Shown here: piece after piece, positions 14,801-26,500 of the stretch | Layout: each line of letters starts with the position of its first letter | Position numbering within the stretch: position 1 is the first letter of the stretch | Virus record (IMG/VR): IMGVR_UViG_3300042455_002490 | Coordinates: 1 to 33,661 of that record | DNA from: a virus | Length of the DNA stretch: 33,661 bases | Direction: 5' to 3' (one strand) | Notes under the pieces: generated by a model | Databases searched by the model: none | Told to the model about the DNA's origin: nothing | What the model saw: only the letters and a program-made list of their open reading frames with translations | Translations under genes and position numbers: made by a program

Positions 14801-15300
14801 AACAGCACGGCCTTGAAGAAGGTGATCCAAGGCATACCGATTTCGTCAGACCCCGAGAAACCAAACCCGCCAAGGCCGTTCGTTTCATCTTCCCAGAACC
14901 CATAGGCGTTGATGACATTGGTGATGCCGATCGGTATGGGGCCGACATATTGACCAATGATGACCTGAGTGGCCTGGAGAATCTCTCGGGGATCAACCAG
15001 AACCGTATCGTAGGCAATGCCGCTGGTTGATTTCTTCTTGGTCACCTTGGACAAGATGCCGCCGAAGTAGAATCCACCCAGACGAAAACGCATGGGGTGG
15101 CCGACTTGGCAAGGGAAGTCGTTGTAGAGATAGTCGAAGTCGCCCGTCTCTTTGACGAGACTCAGATTCATGGAGCTTCCGTTGTCGCCCCAGGAAACAT
15201 TGCTGCTGGCCTGCTGGACATAAAAGCCCAACAAAGTGCGGTCATTTGACCCGTAGGTTACCTGCGGTAACAGGTACTGAAAATCACTTTCCGTAGGCAT
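11845..15300 (-). CDS. Large tail hub / tail-tip protein candidate (1,151 aa)
   Basis: The product is 1,151 residues. The N-terminal ~360 residues look like a tail-hub beta domain. They contain VGHPMRFRLGGFYFGGILSK followed by YDTVLVDPREILQATQVIIG, a layout like the 'field of view, then DPReiL' part of gp27/late-control-D-type hubs, with VISKVCQDAGYDFVVELIG afterwards. The centre is mixed alpha/beta. From about residue 770 comes YSPRFGVIPRQTIDRMRKTG and a helical tract, then a Gly/Ser/Thr-rich C-terminal beta region (GVTTTKAIQVYSSSVGST). It sits three genes after the tape measure, where siphovirus hub or tip genes lie. It overlaps the previous gene by 17 bases with no obvious Shine-Dalgarno, suggesting coupled translation. 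Structural role likely; hub assignment moderate. Confidence 0.6.
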   Translation of the reverse strand: MPTESDFQYLLPQVTYGSNDRTLLGFYVQQASSNVSWGDNGSSMNLSLVKETGDFDYLYNDFPCQVGHPMRFRLGGFYFGGILSKVTKKKSTSGIAYDTVLVDPREILQATQVIIGQYVGPIPIGITNVINAYGFWEDETNGLGGFGFSGSDEIGMPWITFFKAVLFICNQPLITPYGGPMRWGVPTAEFPKGVYYSLDLSELPIPDPYYRIEGNAVVSLYDVISKVCQDAGYDFVVELIGYTIKIRTISRKLALSLGTIGAIVNQPGSNATSIEHGIEMAQGHQTASMLIGGPYEGMFSKLDYASFWGYDANKNPILGQPGVAILAPKLPGEGPISYPCDMMNLYAQGVEDVIGSTYYFCTTLELQFAMAGIDSWMEFIEKYRPEVFFAMTGFQSNRSNQVLLAGVNTGSMVQTNPQAILARALEATYDRSEGRRRFFSWLSGVANQHLGKEFIVSLGISASTIDEKVPFKEDLRPNIRYEFDITRSAFMEITEPPINPNPLFAPFGLTLLTPTHLYLSDEQSRFEPFVVYNYQRLIQGGAVIDNPQDVLMDQVGAYVKSSIGDKIEQMYYPSVTTPYSNSPFIRYVLSGPGIAYMGGPLVRMTVQNPIFSKTNDPSGNHSIISRVLGTPADLYQTNAESSKTRIHPPPIYPSFFVVPLKSNRITYGPYWVYSGVPGRVKVEVDSELVPSNYGSEIVMNRVALARLFDGSSQLALTEHGRITQPDYPKVSLGQALQANGPAVTSIEISLGTGGVTSTYAFQNYSPRFGVIPRQTIDRMRKTGQLGLQLRRNLSKMAIDQAKARQSSARASAGAFGLSMTAGAFDKFHRVQTPHECVAGFASPSNSAVRLDVKSAPLHELMTNTEADDPQAFANRAITSQDALFRPYRAPTYNGGISSSQYGISYRTLPDGTSLLPKAELPVGLAGANATNLMPIAYPGSNDISIVTYQQANGQPCEMNNWNAGAGAGAFEARSVGLRGPLMVVGYGQDIYNPGSLTQIGGTQGYRSDLHRAGPTDLFWDDIRKVWTGVGITRVYIFAEGNPASGYVIINGVTTTKAIQVYSSSVGSTISQGFTLATYVPNEQKWYQTSGGSQVYLGNALGYIYGGSNGNANLINRGVKSVYNYLSTPISSGAKVIVAEYNSTYVVVAADC

Positions 15301-16942
15301 AGGTCACGCTAAAGTTGTAACGACCAGTCGTGTAATTGAATCCGTCTGTCAGTTTTTCAACAAACAGCTTGGGGAACTGAGCGGTGTTTGGTATTAGGCC
15401 AAGCTGAGCCAAAGCCGTGAATGCGTCTTGACGACTTGGCTTTACTGGTCTTCCATCAGACTGATTCACAGTGCCCACAACAACTTCCATCGTGATGTCG
15501 CGAGTTGTTTTGGTGATGTTGAGTAAGTTTTGGTAGATTGGCCCCTTGCCGAGCGGATTAGCCCCATCGATTCGCCCCAACACATCGATTGCGGCGAAAA
15601 GAGGAGTGCCGCCATTGTCTGTGAAGCTAACCTCAAAGAATTTTGCCGTTTGAAAAACGGCTGGGCGATAACGATTGTTGAATTCTAGATTGTAAGTAAT
15701 GGTTCCAGCCACCTTATTGTGGCCGACAGTTACCTGAGCTGGTTTTTGAGCCAAATATTCAGAACCTAGAATCAACACAATCCTGTCGCGCACTAACTTG
15801 TAATCGTTTGCGGCAAGCAAATTCCATTTAGTTTTGGCGTGTTCGTATTTTGCTAATGGTTGTTCAAAAGCCCCCGTCCTGTTTGGCCGCAAGGCTGTGA
15901 TGGTGCCATCGATTGAGATTGTCTTCAGGGTAGACTCCGAGGAGTCCTTGATGCTGATGTTGAACTCTTCCAGAGCAGGGATGTAATTATTCCCCACCTT
16001 GGCCCCGAACTCGTCCACATTGGCTTTGGCCAGATCGACGATCGTCCAGTTTTCAGTAACGCTAAACTTACCACCAGCCTCATCAACCGTAATAGTACGA
16101 ATGGCATCGTAGGCCCTGACGCTGTCAGAACCGGAAGCTGGCTGTTCGCTGAAGGCATTGGCGATAGCCCCGCCCAGGCCAAAGTAGCTGAGTCCGGCGG
16201 GAAGATTGTTCAGCTTGAGCTTGGAGGATGGCGGGTCTCCCGTCGCCGCATTATCGACAAGATTGGTGTCCGAAGCCAGCTTTTTCAGGACGGCGGCTCG
16301 GGCGATTTCAAACCCCGGCACATTCCTGTTGGTGGTGCCACCGACCCATCGGGTTGTCGCCTGTGCGCTGGCTTGATGGGTGAGCTTGTACTTGCGGAGA
16401 CTTTCGTCCGGCTCCATCGTCCAGGATTCTTCCACGCCCACATCATCCTCGGCATCCATACCGATGGTGTTGGTGCCAATCTTGAGGTAGTCTGCCTCCA
16501 GATTGATCGTGTACTCGAAATAATCGGTGAACGGCCCATCGGTGATGTCGATGGATTTGACACGCGGATAACAAAGAATTGTGGAACTTGCGCCAGAAGC
16601 ATCCCAGGGAGTGATTTGGAGGCTGGGGCGTTCAGTCTGTGCCAATGGCACTTTTGGCCGAAACAGTTCTTCAAGCTGACCAATTTTCTTTTGAATCTCC
16701 GCTTGACGACTGTTCATTTGAACGGTCGTTGCGGGCTGGTTTGCTTGAGCGATCAAATCTGCGGTGCTAGTGTTGGCAATAACACCACCCTTGTACGCCA
16801 GCATCCGCCCCTTCAGGCTGATATTGAACAGATACTTCTTGACACGACCGTCTTCAAATCTGTCGATCTGGGTTGAGATGGACACAAAGGGGCCGGGAGC
16901 CAGGACTTTTTCTTGTCCCTGTGGTCCGTAAAGAACAGGCAT
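15284..16942 (-). CDS. Tail-tip / baseplate-like structural protein (552 aa)
   Basis: The product is 552 residues, mostly beta, starting MPVLYGPQGQEKVLAPGPFV. A first domain to about residue 200 contains KKYLFNISLKGRMLAYKGG and GPFTDYFEYTINLEADYLK. A helical linker follows (NSRQAEIQKKIGQLEELF is in the early part), and a second part repeats the theme with TITYNLEFNNRYRPAVFQ and YNFSVTYAYGK at the end. The two halves share 'Y..N.E' strand patterns, suggesting a duplicated beta domain. Position two genes after the tape measure suggests a distal-tail or tip-ring protein. A good site, GGAGGG, precedes ATG 16942, which overlaps the preceding stop as TAATG. No family is firmly recognised. Confidence 0.6.
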   Translation of the reverse strand: MPVLYGPQGQEKVLAPGPFVSISTQIDRFEDGRVKKYLFNISLKGRMLAYKGGVIANTSTADLIAQANQPATTVQMNSRQAEIQKKIGQLEELFRPKVPLAQTERPSLQITPWDASGASSTILCYPRVKSIDITDGPFTDYFEYTINLEADYLKIGTNTIGMDAEDDVGVEESWTMEPDESLRKYKLTHQASAQATTRWVGGTTNRNVPGFEIARAAVLKKLASDTNLVDNAATGDPPSSKLKLNNLPAGLSYFGLGGAIANAFSEQPASGSDSVRAYDAIRTITVDEAGGKFSVTENWTIVDLAKANVDEFGAKVGNNYIPALEEFNISIKDSSESTLKTISIDGTITALRPNRTGAFEQPLAKYEHAKTKWNLLAANDYKLVRDRIVLILGSEYLAQKPAQVTVGHNKVAGTITYNLEFNNRYRPAVFQTAKFFEVSFTDNGGTPLFAAIDVLGRIDGANPLGKGPIYQNLLNITKTTRDITMEVVVGTVNQSDGRPVKPSRQDAFTALAQLGLIPNTAQFPKLFVEKLTDGFNYTTGRYNFSVTYAYGK

Positions 16943-17538
16943 TAATAACCCTCCGTAATCAGATCAACAGAGTTGGTGCCCACACCAGTGCCTGCCGTGA
17001 TCATGTCCAGCGACCCCGTAGATCCAATGGGGCCAACCAAATACAATACGCAGCCACCAGTGGCCTCTTGTGCATAGCCGGTCACTGTGAGCGGCAACAC
17101 AGAAGAGGTCTCTGGCGTTCTCCAAACCACTAGGTTGAGGCCTGCGCCAAACACGGGCGCCTCGATGGTCAGAGGAAGCGAATCGCTGACGATCTCGGTG
17201 GCGTTGTTGGCGGTGAGCAGCGGCAGGGAGTTCGAGACTGTCTGGTTCGCCCCCTCCACAAACAGGTTCATGTTTTGCTGGCTATCAGCTATATCACAGA
17301 AGATATATAGATTTATACCTTGTCCATATATCTTGCCGCTGATGACTAAGGGTAAACCTTTGGCCGTCCCATAGTTGACGCCGACGGTGTGAAGGGGCAA
17401 GGAGCTACCACCAGCCGGTATTTCAGGGGCCTTGAGGAATAGGTTGAACGGCTCCCATGTCAAGGATTCGCCGCCGAACCCGAGGACCAGCCCCCCGGGC
17501 GCGGCGAGTACGTCTCCCAGTCTTCCGGTGAAGATCAT
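16942..17538 (-). CDS. Beta-repeat structural protein following the tape measure (198 aa)
   Basis: The product is 198 residues built from repeated short strands of the type 'LPL.(V/I).G.....G..L.L(Y/W)': SSLPLHTVGVNYG, GLPLVISGKIYGQGINLYIF, SLPLTIEAPVFGAGLNLVVW and VLPLTVTGYAQE. The regular spacing suggests a repetitive beta structure. Similar 'LPL..xG' repeats occur in proteins next to tape measure genes in other siphophages (general recollection). The TAATG overlap with the tape measure stop means it is translated right after it. Likely a tail-tip or distal-tail component; the exact role is not known. An AT-rich patch with an 8-bp inverted repeat (17301-17333) lies inside the coding region. 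Confidence 0.6.
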   Translation of the reverse strand: MIFTGRLGDVLAAPGGLVLGFGGESLTWEPFNLFLKAPEIPAGGSSLPLHTVGVNYGTAKGLPLVISGKIYGQGINLYIFCDIADSQQNMNLFVEGANQTVSNSLPLLTANNATEIVSDSLPLTIEAPVFGAGLNLVVWRTPETSSVLPLTVTGYAQEATGGCVLYLVGPIGSTGSLDMITAGTGVGTNSVDLITEGY

Positions 17539-20500
17539 TATTGCGACCTCTGCTCGACCGGCTGGTTAGCTCGGATGGCTTCGGCAATCATCGGCCCGAT
17601 GGCCTCGGTGACCGCCTTGACGATTGAATCCTGGCCCATCAGGTTGACGCTGATCTCATTGGCTCCAGACAGTTCGATCTGGCCGGGGATCTTGCCAACC
17701 GCCTCGTCGAACTTGTCGACAAAGGTGCCGAAGTTTGCCACGGCTCCGTTGAAGGTACTAACCGAGGTAGAGAAGCCGGACAGTCCCTGGCTGATCTGGG
17801 TGGCGGCTTGGTTGAACTTGGCGGCGACGTCAAGAAGCTCAGGCCCGCCCTGCGCCATTCCTCCGTTGGCGAACCCTTGGATGCCGCCCACAATTCCGCC
17901 GTTGGCGAATTTCTGGACATGCTTCTTGGGCACTACCAACTCGCCTGGCTCCAGCATTGCCGGAACGATGTCGCCAGAGCCGACTCCTGGCACTATTCCG
18001 CCAGCAGCTCTCTTTGCCAAATTAGCGTCGGCGTTTTTCCGTTCTCTAGCGGCTCTGATCGCCTTATCTATTTCTGTTCCGCCCTGCTCCTTTGTTTTTG
18101 CTAGTTCGGCTTCTTTCCTGGCTCTTTCTTCCAGTATTGCTTTGTCTGCGCCAGTCAGGCCAGGTTTTTGGACTTCATTTAGTTCTTTTTGGCGCCGTAT
18201 TTCTTTGTCTATTTCAGTTGGCATCCCCATAGCAAACTTACTTTTTTGCACGGGTTCTTTTGATTCAAATTGTGAATTGTCGGCCAAGTATTCTCTTATA
18301 AATTTTTCTTTGTCGGAAATTCCTGGTTCATCAATTATCCTATCTGAAAATTTACTTTCTAATAATTTGTTATAGCCTGTTAAATCAACGCGTACTTCAT
18401 CGCCAGCTTCGGCGTATTTTCTTTCCGCATGCACTCTGTGAAGCTCTGGGCCTTTATAGTTAGGGAGCCATGAGTATTTAACATTAGGACCTTGGGCTTT
18501 TTTTCTTTCTTCATACTTTAAGTCTTGACGCGCTCGGATGGCTTTGTCGATCTCTGTTAGCGGTGCTGGATTTTTTTTCAGCATTTCCTTTCTTGCTTCT
18601 TCAGCCGCTCGTACTTTTGCGTTATGTTCTTTTACGGCTTCTGGACCGCTGATTTTCTTGCCGTATTTTTCTTCCATTTTCGCATTGTGCGCCGCAACAG
18701 CTTCTGGACCAGTAGGTTTCTTGCCGTACTTTTTCTCCATTGCTGCATTGTGAGCGGCAACGGCTTCTGGGCCATTTTCTTGTATTCCATATACATTTTC
18801 CATGTTCCGATTGTGAGCTGCAACAGCTTCTCTGCGCTGCGCCCATTCTCGCTCAAGAATTTCGTTCTTTGGCTGATTGTTCTTACCAGCCATCGCTGCC
18901 CGCAGGACTTGTGGCGGGATAGATCTCGCGGCCAAGACATACTCTTCGTACATTTCTTTGGCGTAAAGCCTGCTTCCGTAGTCTTGTTTGTTATCAAGCA
19001 TTTGCTTACGCAATTTTTTGGCTTCTTCCAGAAATTTTTCTGGAGATTCTTCAAATTTACTGAGTGCTTCTTGGGCGCTCAGCATTCTTTGAGCCGCGTC
19101 AGCTTGAGCTACGAACGGATTCGTGAGTTCTGCGTGAAGCTCGCGGAACCTGGCGACATCTTCTTTGCTTCGATTTCTGCTGGCTTGCAATTTGTTGCGT
19201 AGCTGATAATATTCGGCTTTTTTCCTAATCAATGTTACGCGATCTAAATTCATGTTGTTGGCAACAATAGCCTGCTGGAATTCTTGTTCGGCGGCTATTT
19301 GATTTCCGGCGTGCCTTGGGATTGCGCCAGCATTAGCGTTGGCTCCAAAAGGCATGGCTTTGTTTTGGACGGCCCCTTGATTGATGGGCATGCCAGCAGC
19401 CCAAGGATTTGCTCCCTTCGGAACAAAAACCCACTGGCCTTCTTGATTGGGAACGCCGCCGCCAAAAACGCCCGCCCCTTGAGCGTTTACTTTTTGTCCG
19501 CCGGGTTGTCCCCCTGGAACATCGCCTCCGTAATAGTAGCCAGGTAGTTTTCCGTTTTGGTTGATGTAATCCAGCTTGCCTTTGCCGATCTTGGACGCTT
19601 CATTAGGAGTGAAGATATGTTCGCCAGGCATGACCATGGCTGGGACGACTCCGCCCTTGGCCATGTGCGGCAACGAAGCAAGGGTGTCAGCCCCAAGCTT
19701 GTTGACCGAAGATTTGCGGATGACATAGCTGCCGACCGGGAGATTGGCTCGGACAGAGTCGGTATTTCCAACGCCTGGGACAAGACCGCCGGAAGCAAAC
19801 TTGATCAATCCGCCGTCGGCTTTGGCCGGTGGACCCATCGGTTTGCCGCCCATTTCTCCTGCTTCGTTCGCACCAAAGAAGCCGGGCTTTTGAGGCTGAA
19901 CTCCTGCGTCTCCAGCCTTTTTCCCCAACAGACTCTTGTCTTTGAAAACTGCGAAGACGCTAGGAATTTTGGTTGGTGTACCAAAGTAGCTCATCACCAT
20001 TTCGATGAGCGCCGCTTCGTTCGCGTAAGCTTCCGCCCCCTTGTCTTCTGCGGCGGACATGCGGGCCTGAATCAAACCAGGATTGGCCGACAAAAACTGC
20101 CCCATCCTGTTTAAGCCAACGCGATTTTTCTTATCTTGAACCTGATCGTATGCGCTTGTCTTTGCTCGACTCTCAAGCGCAATCAGATAGGCATATTTTT
20201 CTGCCTCGTTAAGATCTTCTGGCTTCTTGCCGTTGGCGTTGTTTGCAACTCTCTCCATCAACAGTTCAAGAAACGCCCTTTGCAACATAGACATTTTGTT
20301 TTTGTCGCGAGCATAAAGAGCTATTTCTTCGGCCGTTAGATTTTTATCCGCGAGATCAAAACGAGCACCAAGTTCTTTTGTTTGTTGGTCTGTCAGGCGG
20401 CCATCTTTGCGAATAGAAGCTTTTAGAGGCTCAAGGTATTTTGCCTGAACCGCCGGATTGAGCTGATTGAATAGCTCGGCTTCGCGCATAAGATTCTGCG

Positions 20501-23500
20501 CCTTAATAATCTCCAACATGTTGCCTTGACCCAATTGCTTCGGGTCGACAGCGCCAACCGCCGCGTTCAATTTATCTTGCGGCGTTGAGAAAGTTTTAGA
20601 TCTGTCGCGAACGTCTTTTTCAATTCCCTCCTTGGCCTTGACCATGCCAAAGTTCTTTTCTTTCTCCTTGTTGACTTCTTCTAGCTGGGCCTCGATAAGT
20701 GCTTTGATTGAAGCTTCGTAGTCAAAAGCTGCTGGCGCATCCAAACCAGCATTCCTTATTTTCTTGAACACTTCATTAGTGTCAGCCATGAACTGTTGTT
20801 TGTCGACAGGCAAGGCGCTGATGCCACTTTGCCACACATTTTTTTCAAAATGTTTTTCAATGTCGCCGCCATAAATCTTGTCTATAAGATTCTGTCTATT
20901 TCTTTTTTCTCCCTTAATGAGCCTTGGGACATTTTTTTCGCGCCATTTTTTAATGTTGCTTTCTGTGTAGTTAATACCATCCAAAGAACTAAATTGTTGA
21001 TAAATAGAATCTGGAACATCTTTGTGCAGATCATCAAAGAAATGTTGGTATATTTCTTTTTTGTGTTTAGTTAATTCTACAGGTAAATATTTTTTGGTTT
21101 TATTAAATATAGCATCCCTTGAGTTTTCATAAATTTTTTCATTTGTTTCATATCTTCCACTAAAATTTTCAAGTATTTTTGGTATTTCTTCCACAATTTT
21201 TTCTGGTGGATTAATTTTGAATCTATTGTTTTTTAAGGCAAAAGCTAGCCAGCTAGCTTTAGTTGAATCGTAAACTTTTTCGGCTTCCGGCAGAAGCTCT
21301 TGAAAAGCCGGAGCATTTTTCTGGTCTTCAAAGTCTTTCAGCCGTTTTTCATATGCGGCTTGTTCTTCGCGCTTACCCTTGACCTTATTCAAGGCGTCGA
21401 GAATTCCTTCCTGGAAAGGATTAGTGGGGCCGTCTTTCAGGATTTTGATTTGATCATCAATCAGTTTTTCTCGTTGATCTTTTGGCACATCCTTGAGCTG
21501 CAACAAAAACATTGCGGCAGAATTGATGCGCGCAAGCCTTTTCGCTTCCTCGATTTCTTTTTCGCCGCCGACCATCTTTCCTTCGCGAGAAAGAATGCTC
21601 TTGGCATTGTTTAGGCTGCCATAGATTTCATCTACAATGCCTCCTTCGGCCATGCCGACAAGACCGCCTGCGTTTATCTTTTCAAGTAGGGCTTTGTTTC
21701 TTTGTGCTGGTCCTGCGGCAACCACAAATTCATTCGGATTGATTCTAGCGTTAACAGTGTCAGCACCGTGCGGGGTTGTGCTACCGCCGCTACCCCAGCC
21801 GCCTTTGTTGAAGAACCTAACCAGGCCACCATTGGCTTTCTTTTCTGGTTCAGAGAGCTTTTTCAGTCTGTCTTTGGCGGCGTCCAATTCCTTGGTAAAG
21901 TCCGTGAATTTTCCACCAAAGTTTTCAACCGCCTTGATTGCTGTCTCAAGATCTGCGAAATTAAGCTTACCAAATTGTTTTTCGGACTCCAGAGCGATTT
22001 GCCTGATGACATTTTTATCGAGATTATTTGCATTCTTCGACAGTTCTTTTTCTGAAACATCTGCCGACAAGCGAGCGCCGCCAGCGCGTCCGCCAATAAC
22101 TCTTTCCAAAGTTTCCCGCAAAGCATTTTTTACATCTTCAGCTCTACCTTCAAAAGTTCCGCCGCCTTTTTCGGCAAGCGCAACCTTAAATCTTTCAAAA
22201 ACTTCTTGTCTGAGATCGTTATTGATACCAATTTCTTCTAGTCGGCGCTGAATAACTCCGATCGAACTTTCTTTTGTGGTACTAAGATCTTCCTTACCAA
22301 TATCCTGATTAATTCTCTTGCTGAATAAATCCAACATTTCTGGTCTAGAAACATCTTTTAGAAGAGCGTCGAAGCTAGCAGCTTCGTTCCTTTTAGTGAC
22401 TATCTGCTTCAGATCTGTGTTGATCTTAGGATTCTTGACTAGTGCCTTGAGCACTTCAAATTGATCGTTGTCTTTGATGCCGATATTGCCGAGCATAGAC
22501 AGTTCGCCGCCGCCCTTTTCCAGCTTAGCAACTTCTTCAGACGCCCTCAGAATGAGGGTCTGCTTCATCAGGTCGGCTGTCTCTTTGTTGATTTTCGCCA
22601 ATTCAGACAAGAATTTGGTCTGGCTGTTTTCCAGTCGCCCGAACAACTCAGACATCAGATTGGTCTGATTGTCGACTTGTAGTTGAGCCGCCCTGGAAGC
22701 TACTTCATAGTTCTGCTGGACAAAATTTTCGAGCGCACGCTCCATGGCGGCGGTCTGGGGGTCTAGGCTGAAAGCGCCACCAAAAGTCGTGTTCAACAAC
22801 TGGGAAGTGATGTCCTTGACCGTGGCCCCACCAAGTCCCTGCAAACGCATTTGCGGCGACAGCGAAGAGAGGAGGCTGAAGATCTGATTCTGGTCACGAA
22901 CCGTGAACTGGGAGGCCGTTCCCATCCTCGCCGCGCTGTTTAGCAGGCTGAAGGCCCTGGCGATCTCGGTACGCCCCTCGATGTTTGAGGTGGCATAACG
23001 CATCCCAAGAGACTGGCGACCCTCTCTCTCGTTCTGAATCTTTCCGAGCTTTTCCTGGGCGGCTGCATTCCGCTCGCTGACATCGGTCAAGTTCTTCAGG
23101 GCCTGGTTGAGATCGGCTGCCCGTGTCTTCAGGTTGGTCAGTTCTGTGATGGCCTGATTGGAGGCGTTGACATTCTTGCCTTTGGACAACTCGTCAACAT
23201 TTCGCTCGGCCTTCTTGATCTTGGCGACCACTTCCTGGATGGCGTCAAAGATCTTGTCTGGGTTCTGCGCGTCGGCGACAGCTTGCTGGTTGGGGAAAGC
23301 ATTCCCGTTGCCAAAATTGGTGAGACGGGACTGGCGCAGTTGCTGTTGGCGCAGGCTCAGGTTGAAGATGTCGTTTTCGGCCCCGAATTCAGGAATCTCT
23401 TTCCGTTTGGCAGCCGTCTGGATGCTGTTCCGCACGGCGGCGATCTCAGCATCGTTGGCGGCATCAATCATCTCGCCTTTCTGGCGTGTGCGGCGGGCAA

Positions 23501-26500
23501 TGTCAGCAATCCGGTCGGCGAAATCCTTGGCCCGCTCGTCCATCATCTTGGACATTTTTTCGGAGTTGCGGGTCAGAGGCTCAACGATTGGTTTGAGCAA
23601 GGAGTCAACCATCTTGCTCATATCCTGGCCGCTCTCACGCAAAATCTTGCTGAAGTCTTCTTCACCAAGCTGGCTTTGAATCATCCCGACGATGGACGAG
23701 GAAATGCCTTGGTCCATACCCTTGGCAGTCAAAGCCTTTTGCAGCGTGTCTCCGACCTGGATGCCGAAATTCTCACCCTTAGCCAGATTGGCAACAGGCT
23801 GTGAGCGGATGGTGGCGATAATACCTGGGAGAAGCGTGCCAGCCATCGTGGCCGCTTCGGCCTGCTTGACAACATCATCGCCGTTGCCGGTGATGCTGGT
23901 GATGGTCTTGATCGCGTTGACAAAGTCTTCGCGCCCAGCCCCAAATGGCTGCTGCAAAGAAGAAGCCAGTCCGGAACCCATGAATGGCCCGATGTTCGAG
24001 TCCATTACATCTGTGACATTCTTGCTGGCTGCTGACATCTCCATCAGCTTTTGCGTGGAAATTTCCAGGGCCGTATTGAGATTCCCAAACAGTACGGCAG
24101 ACTGGTTGACCTTGGCGGTCGACTGCTCTTGCTTGGTGCGGATAGCTTCCGAATCGGCAATCCTCTTGAACAAGTCGAGCATCTTGCCCCTGAGGAGATT
24201 GATATCCTGTCCGGTAGCGGAGGCGATCTGGCCAAGCTGGCTGCGACCAAACCCGCCGTTTTCCATCAGGACATCTTCAAAAGCCTTCTTGCGACTCTCC
24301 TCGTTCATGTTGGCGTTGTTGCCAATCTCTTTTTTGGCCCTGTCTTCAATGATTTTGGTCAGGGCATCCATGCGGGCAGGCACTTGCTGCGCCATGGTTT
24401 CCTTGCGGGAATTGACAATCTGCGCCTCAAAATCTGTTTGGGAATAGAACGGGATTCCCATGGTGGAAAGCTGATTTCTTGCCTTCTGCGCTTGTTCCTT
24501 GTCGATAATGCTTTCTTGTTGTCGCAAAAAATCAGAGTCAAAATTGACGGTTCCCTTTGCGAAATTCCTTAGGTAATCGTCTATCTTTTTGATTGAATTG
24601 CCGATCTGGACATTTGAAATTTCAATTTCTGCTTCTTGCAGGGCGCTCATAAATCCGGTGAGGGCACCAGCCACGCCACCAAGTGTCCCCAGAACCATGG
24701 AAGCTGTTGAGCCTGGGCCACCCACGGTATATCCAGCAAAAGCGCCTGAACCAGCGCCAGCCCCAAGACCAGTGGCGGCGCCACCCATAGCTCTTTTGCT
24801 TACAAATCCTACCTCGTTCTTGCCTTCGACCGCGTCTTCTGCTTTACCAGCACTTCTGGAAAGAGCGTCGCCGAGATAGGAAGCGCCGACAGAAACAGCG
24901 GCTATGGCTGTCTCTAAATTCAGGAAGTTCTTTTTGAAGGATTCGACTCCCGACCGCAGCATGTCTTTGATCGATGCTTTTCCGGTTGAGCCGGTATCGT
25001 ACAGCTCCTTGTCGTAAACCTTTGTGCCCTTGCGAAGGACCTTGGCGTTTTCATCGATGGCTTTCAGCCGCATTTCTTCGGCGACGATCAAGGCGTCATT
25101 GATGTCCGACAGCCCGCGAGCCTGCATAACCTGACGGGAGGTTGTCTGGAGATACTGGCTCTTTATGTTTAGCTCAGCTTCTTCCATCGCCTTCTGTTTG
25201 GATATGTCGCTGAGACCCTTTCCTCTCGGGTCTTTCTTTTTGATGATGTTTTCATATTCCTGCGCAACCAAATCGCCATAGCTGCCGGATGGTGGTCGGC
25301 TGGACTTTTTTGCCACGTTGGCGTTCACGACCTTGTTGCCGAGGGCATCGACCTTCGTGGTGACCAAAGTGTTATTGTGGAGATTCTTGTTGAACTCTTC
25401 GATCGCGATAGCCCTGGCGGCTTCCAGGCTATTGATCTGCTTTTCTTTCATAATGATCTGCGCCATGCCGTCGGCGTATTCTCGGCGCAGCTTGTTGGTT
25501 TCTTCCTCTATAATGGCGGCTTTGGTGATCTCTGAAAGCCCAGCACCTTTGCCGGTCGGGTCAATAGTAGCCATTCTATCGGAAACGCGATCTTGACGGA
25601 GTTGGGCAAGGGTAAGACCGCCACCCGCACCGGTTGTTGGGGAGGCAGGACCCGCCCCGAAGTTGCTGGCGTCGCCGCCAAATTTAACGGTTTCTACGCC
25701 GTAAGCGTCTTTTTCAAAGGAAACAGATATGTCCTTAACTGCTTCGGCCTTTTGTTTTGCTTCCTCGTAAAATGCTTTTGCTTGTTCGTTCATGGTTTGA
25801 ACGATAACCTTATATCCGTCAAGCAATTGATTTAAAGCATTTTCATCTTCTTGAGGCAATTTATATTTGTCGTTTTCTGAATCGTGCTCGAGCAGAAGAT
25901 TCATACCACTTGAATCTTTAATTTTGTCCATCATTGCCACAAGATTGGATTCAACCATTTCTTTTGCTTGTTCAGCTGCTGGCGAGTCAATTTTATTGAG
26001 TGCATTTTTTTGACCAACAAGGCTTTTGTATTTTTCGATATCTGAGATTCTTTCTTGAGCCTGTCTGGCTTGAAACTCAAATGCTTTTGCCTGATTCTCG
26101 GCTCCGACAGAAGCGTTAGCTGAATTAAAAATCCTATCGGATTCTTTTTCGGCTAAAGCCTTCCTGTCTCTTGCCGTCAAATCTGGCCTGCTGCTGTAAG
26201 CAGCTTTGTAAATGGCTCCTTCAAGAATAGAACGCGTTGAACTACTCGCAGACATCTCCGACAACATTTTTACTTTTTGAGAGTCGTCGACAGCTTCTGA
26301 GACCTGAGCAATTGGCCCCATTTCGTTTTTGCTTGCAGCAATATTCACCAGCCTTTGACCGTATTGATCGGCTGGGCGACTATAAGATTCAAATTGTTTA
26401 ATGTCTAGCGGATTAAGTGAGGATTTGCGTTTATTCGCTGCTTCTTCCGCAGCTTTAGCGGCTGCGTCAGCTGCTTTTTTGGCTTTGGCAGCAGCTTCTA

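Noticed and set aside
17301-17333. Inverted repeat AGATATAT / ATATATCT with 17-base loop
   Set aside because: It lies inside the coding region of the 198-residue protein, has no U-tract and is AT-only; listed as an oddity of the gene, not a terminator or operator.
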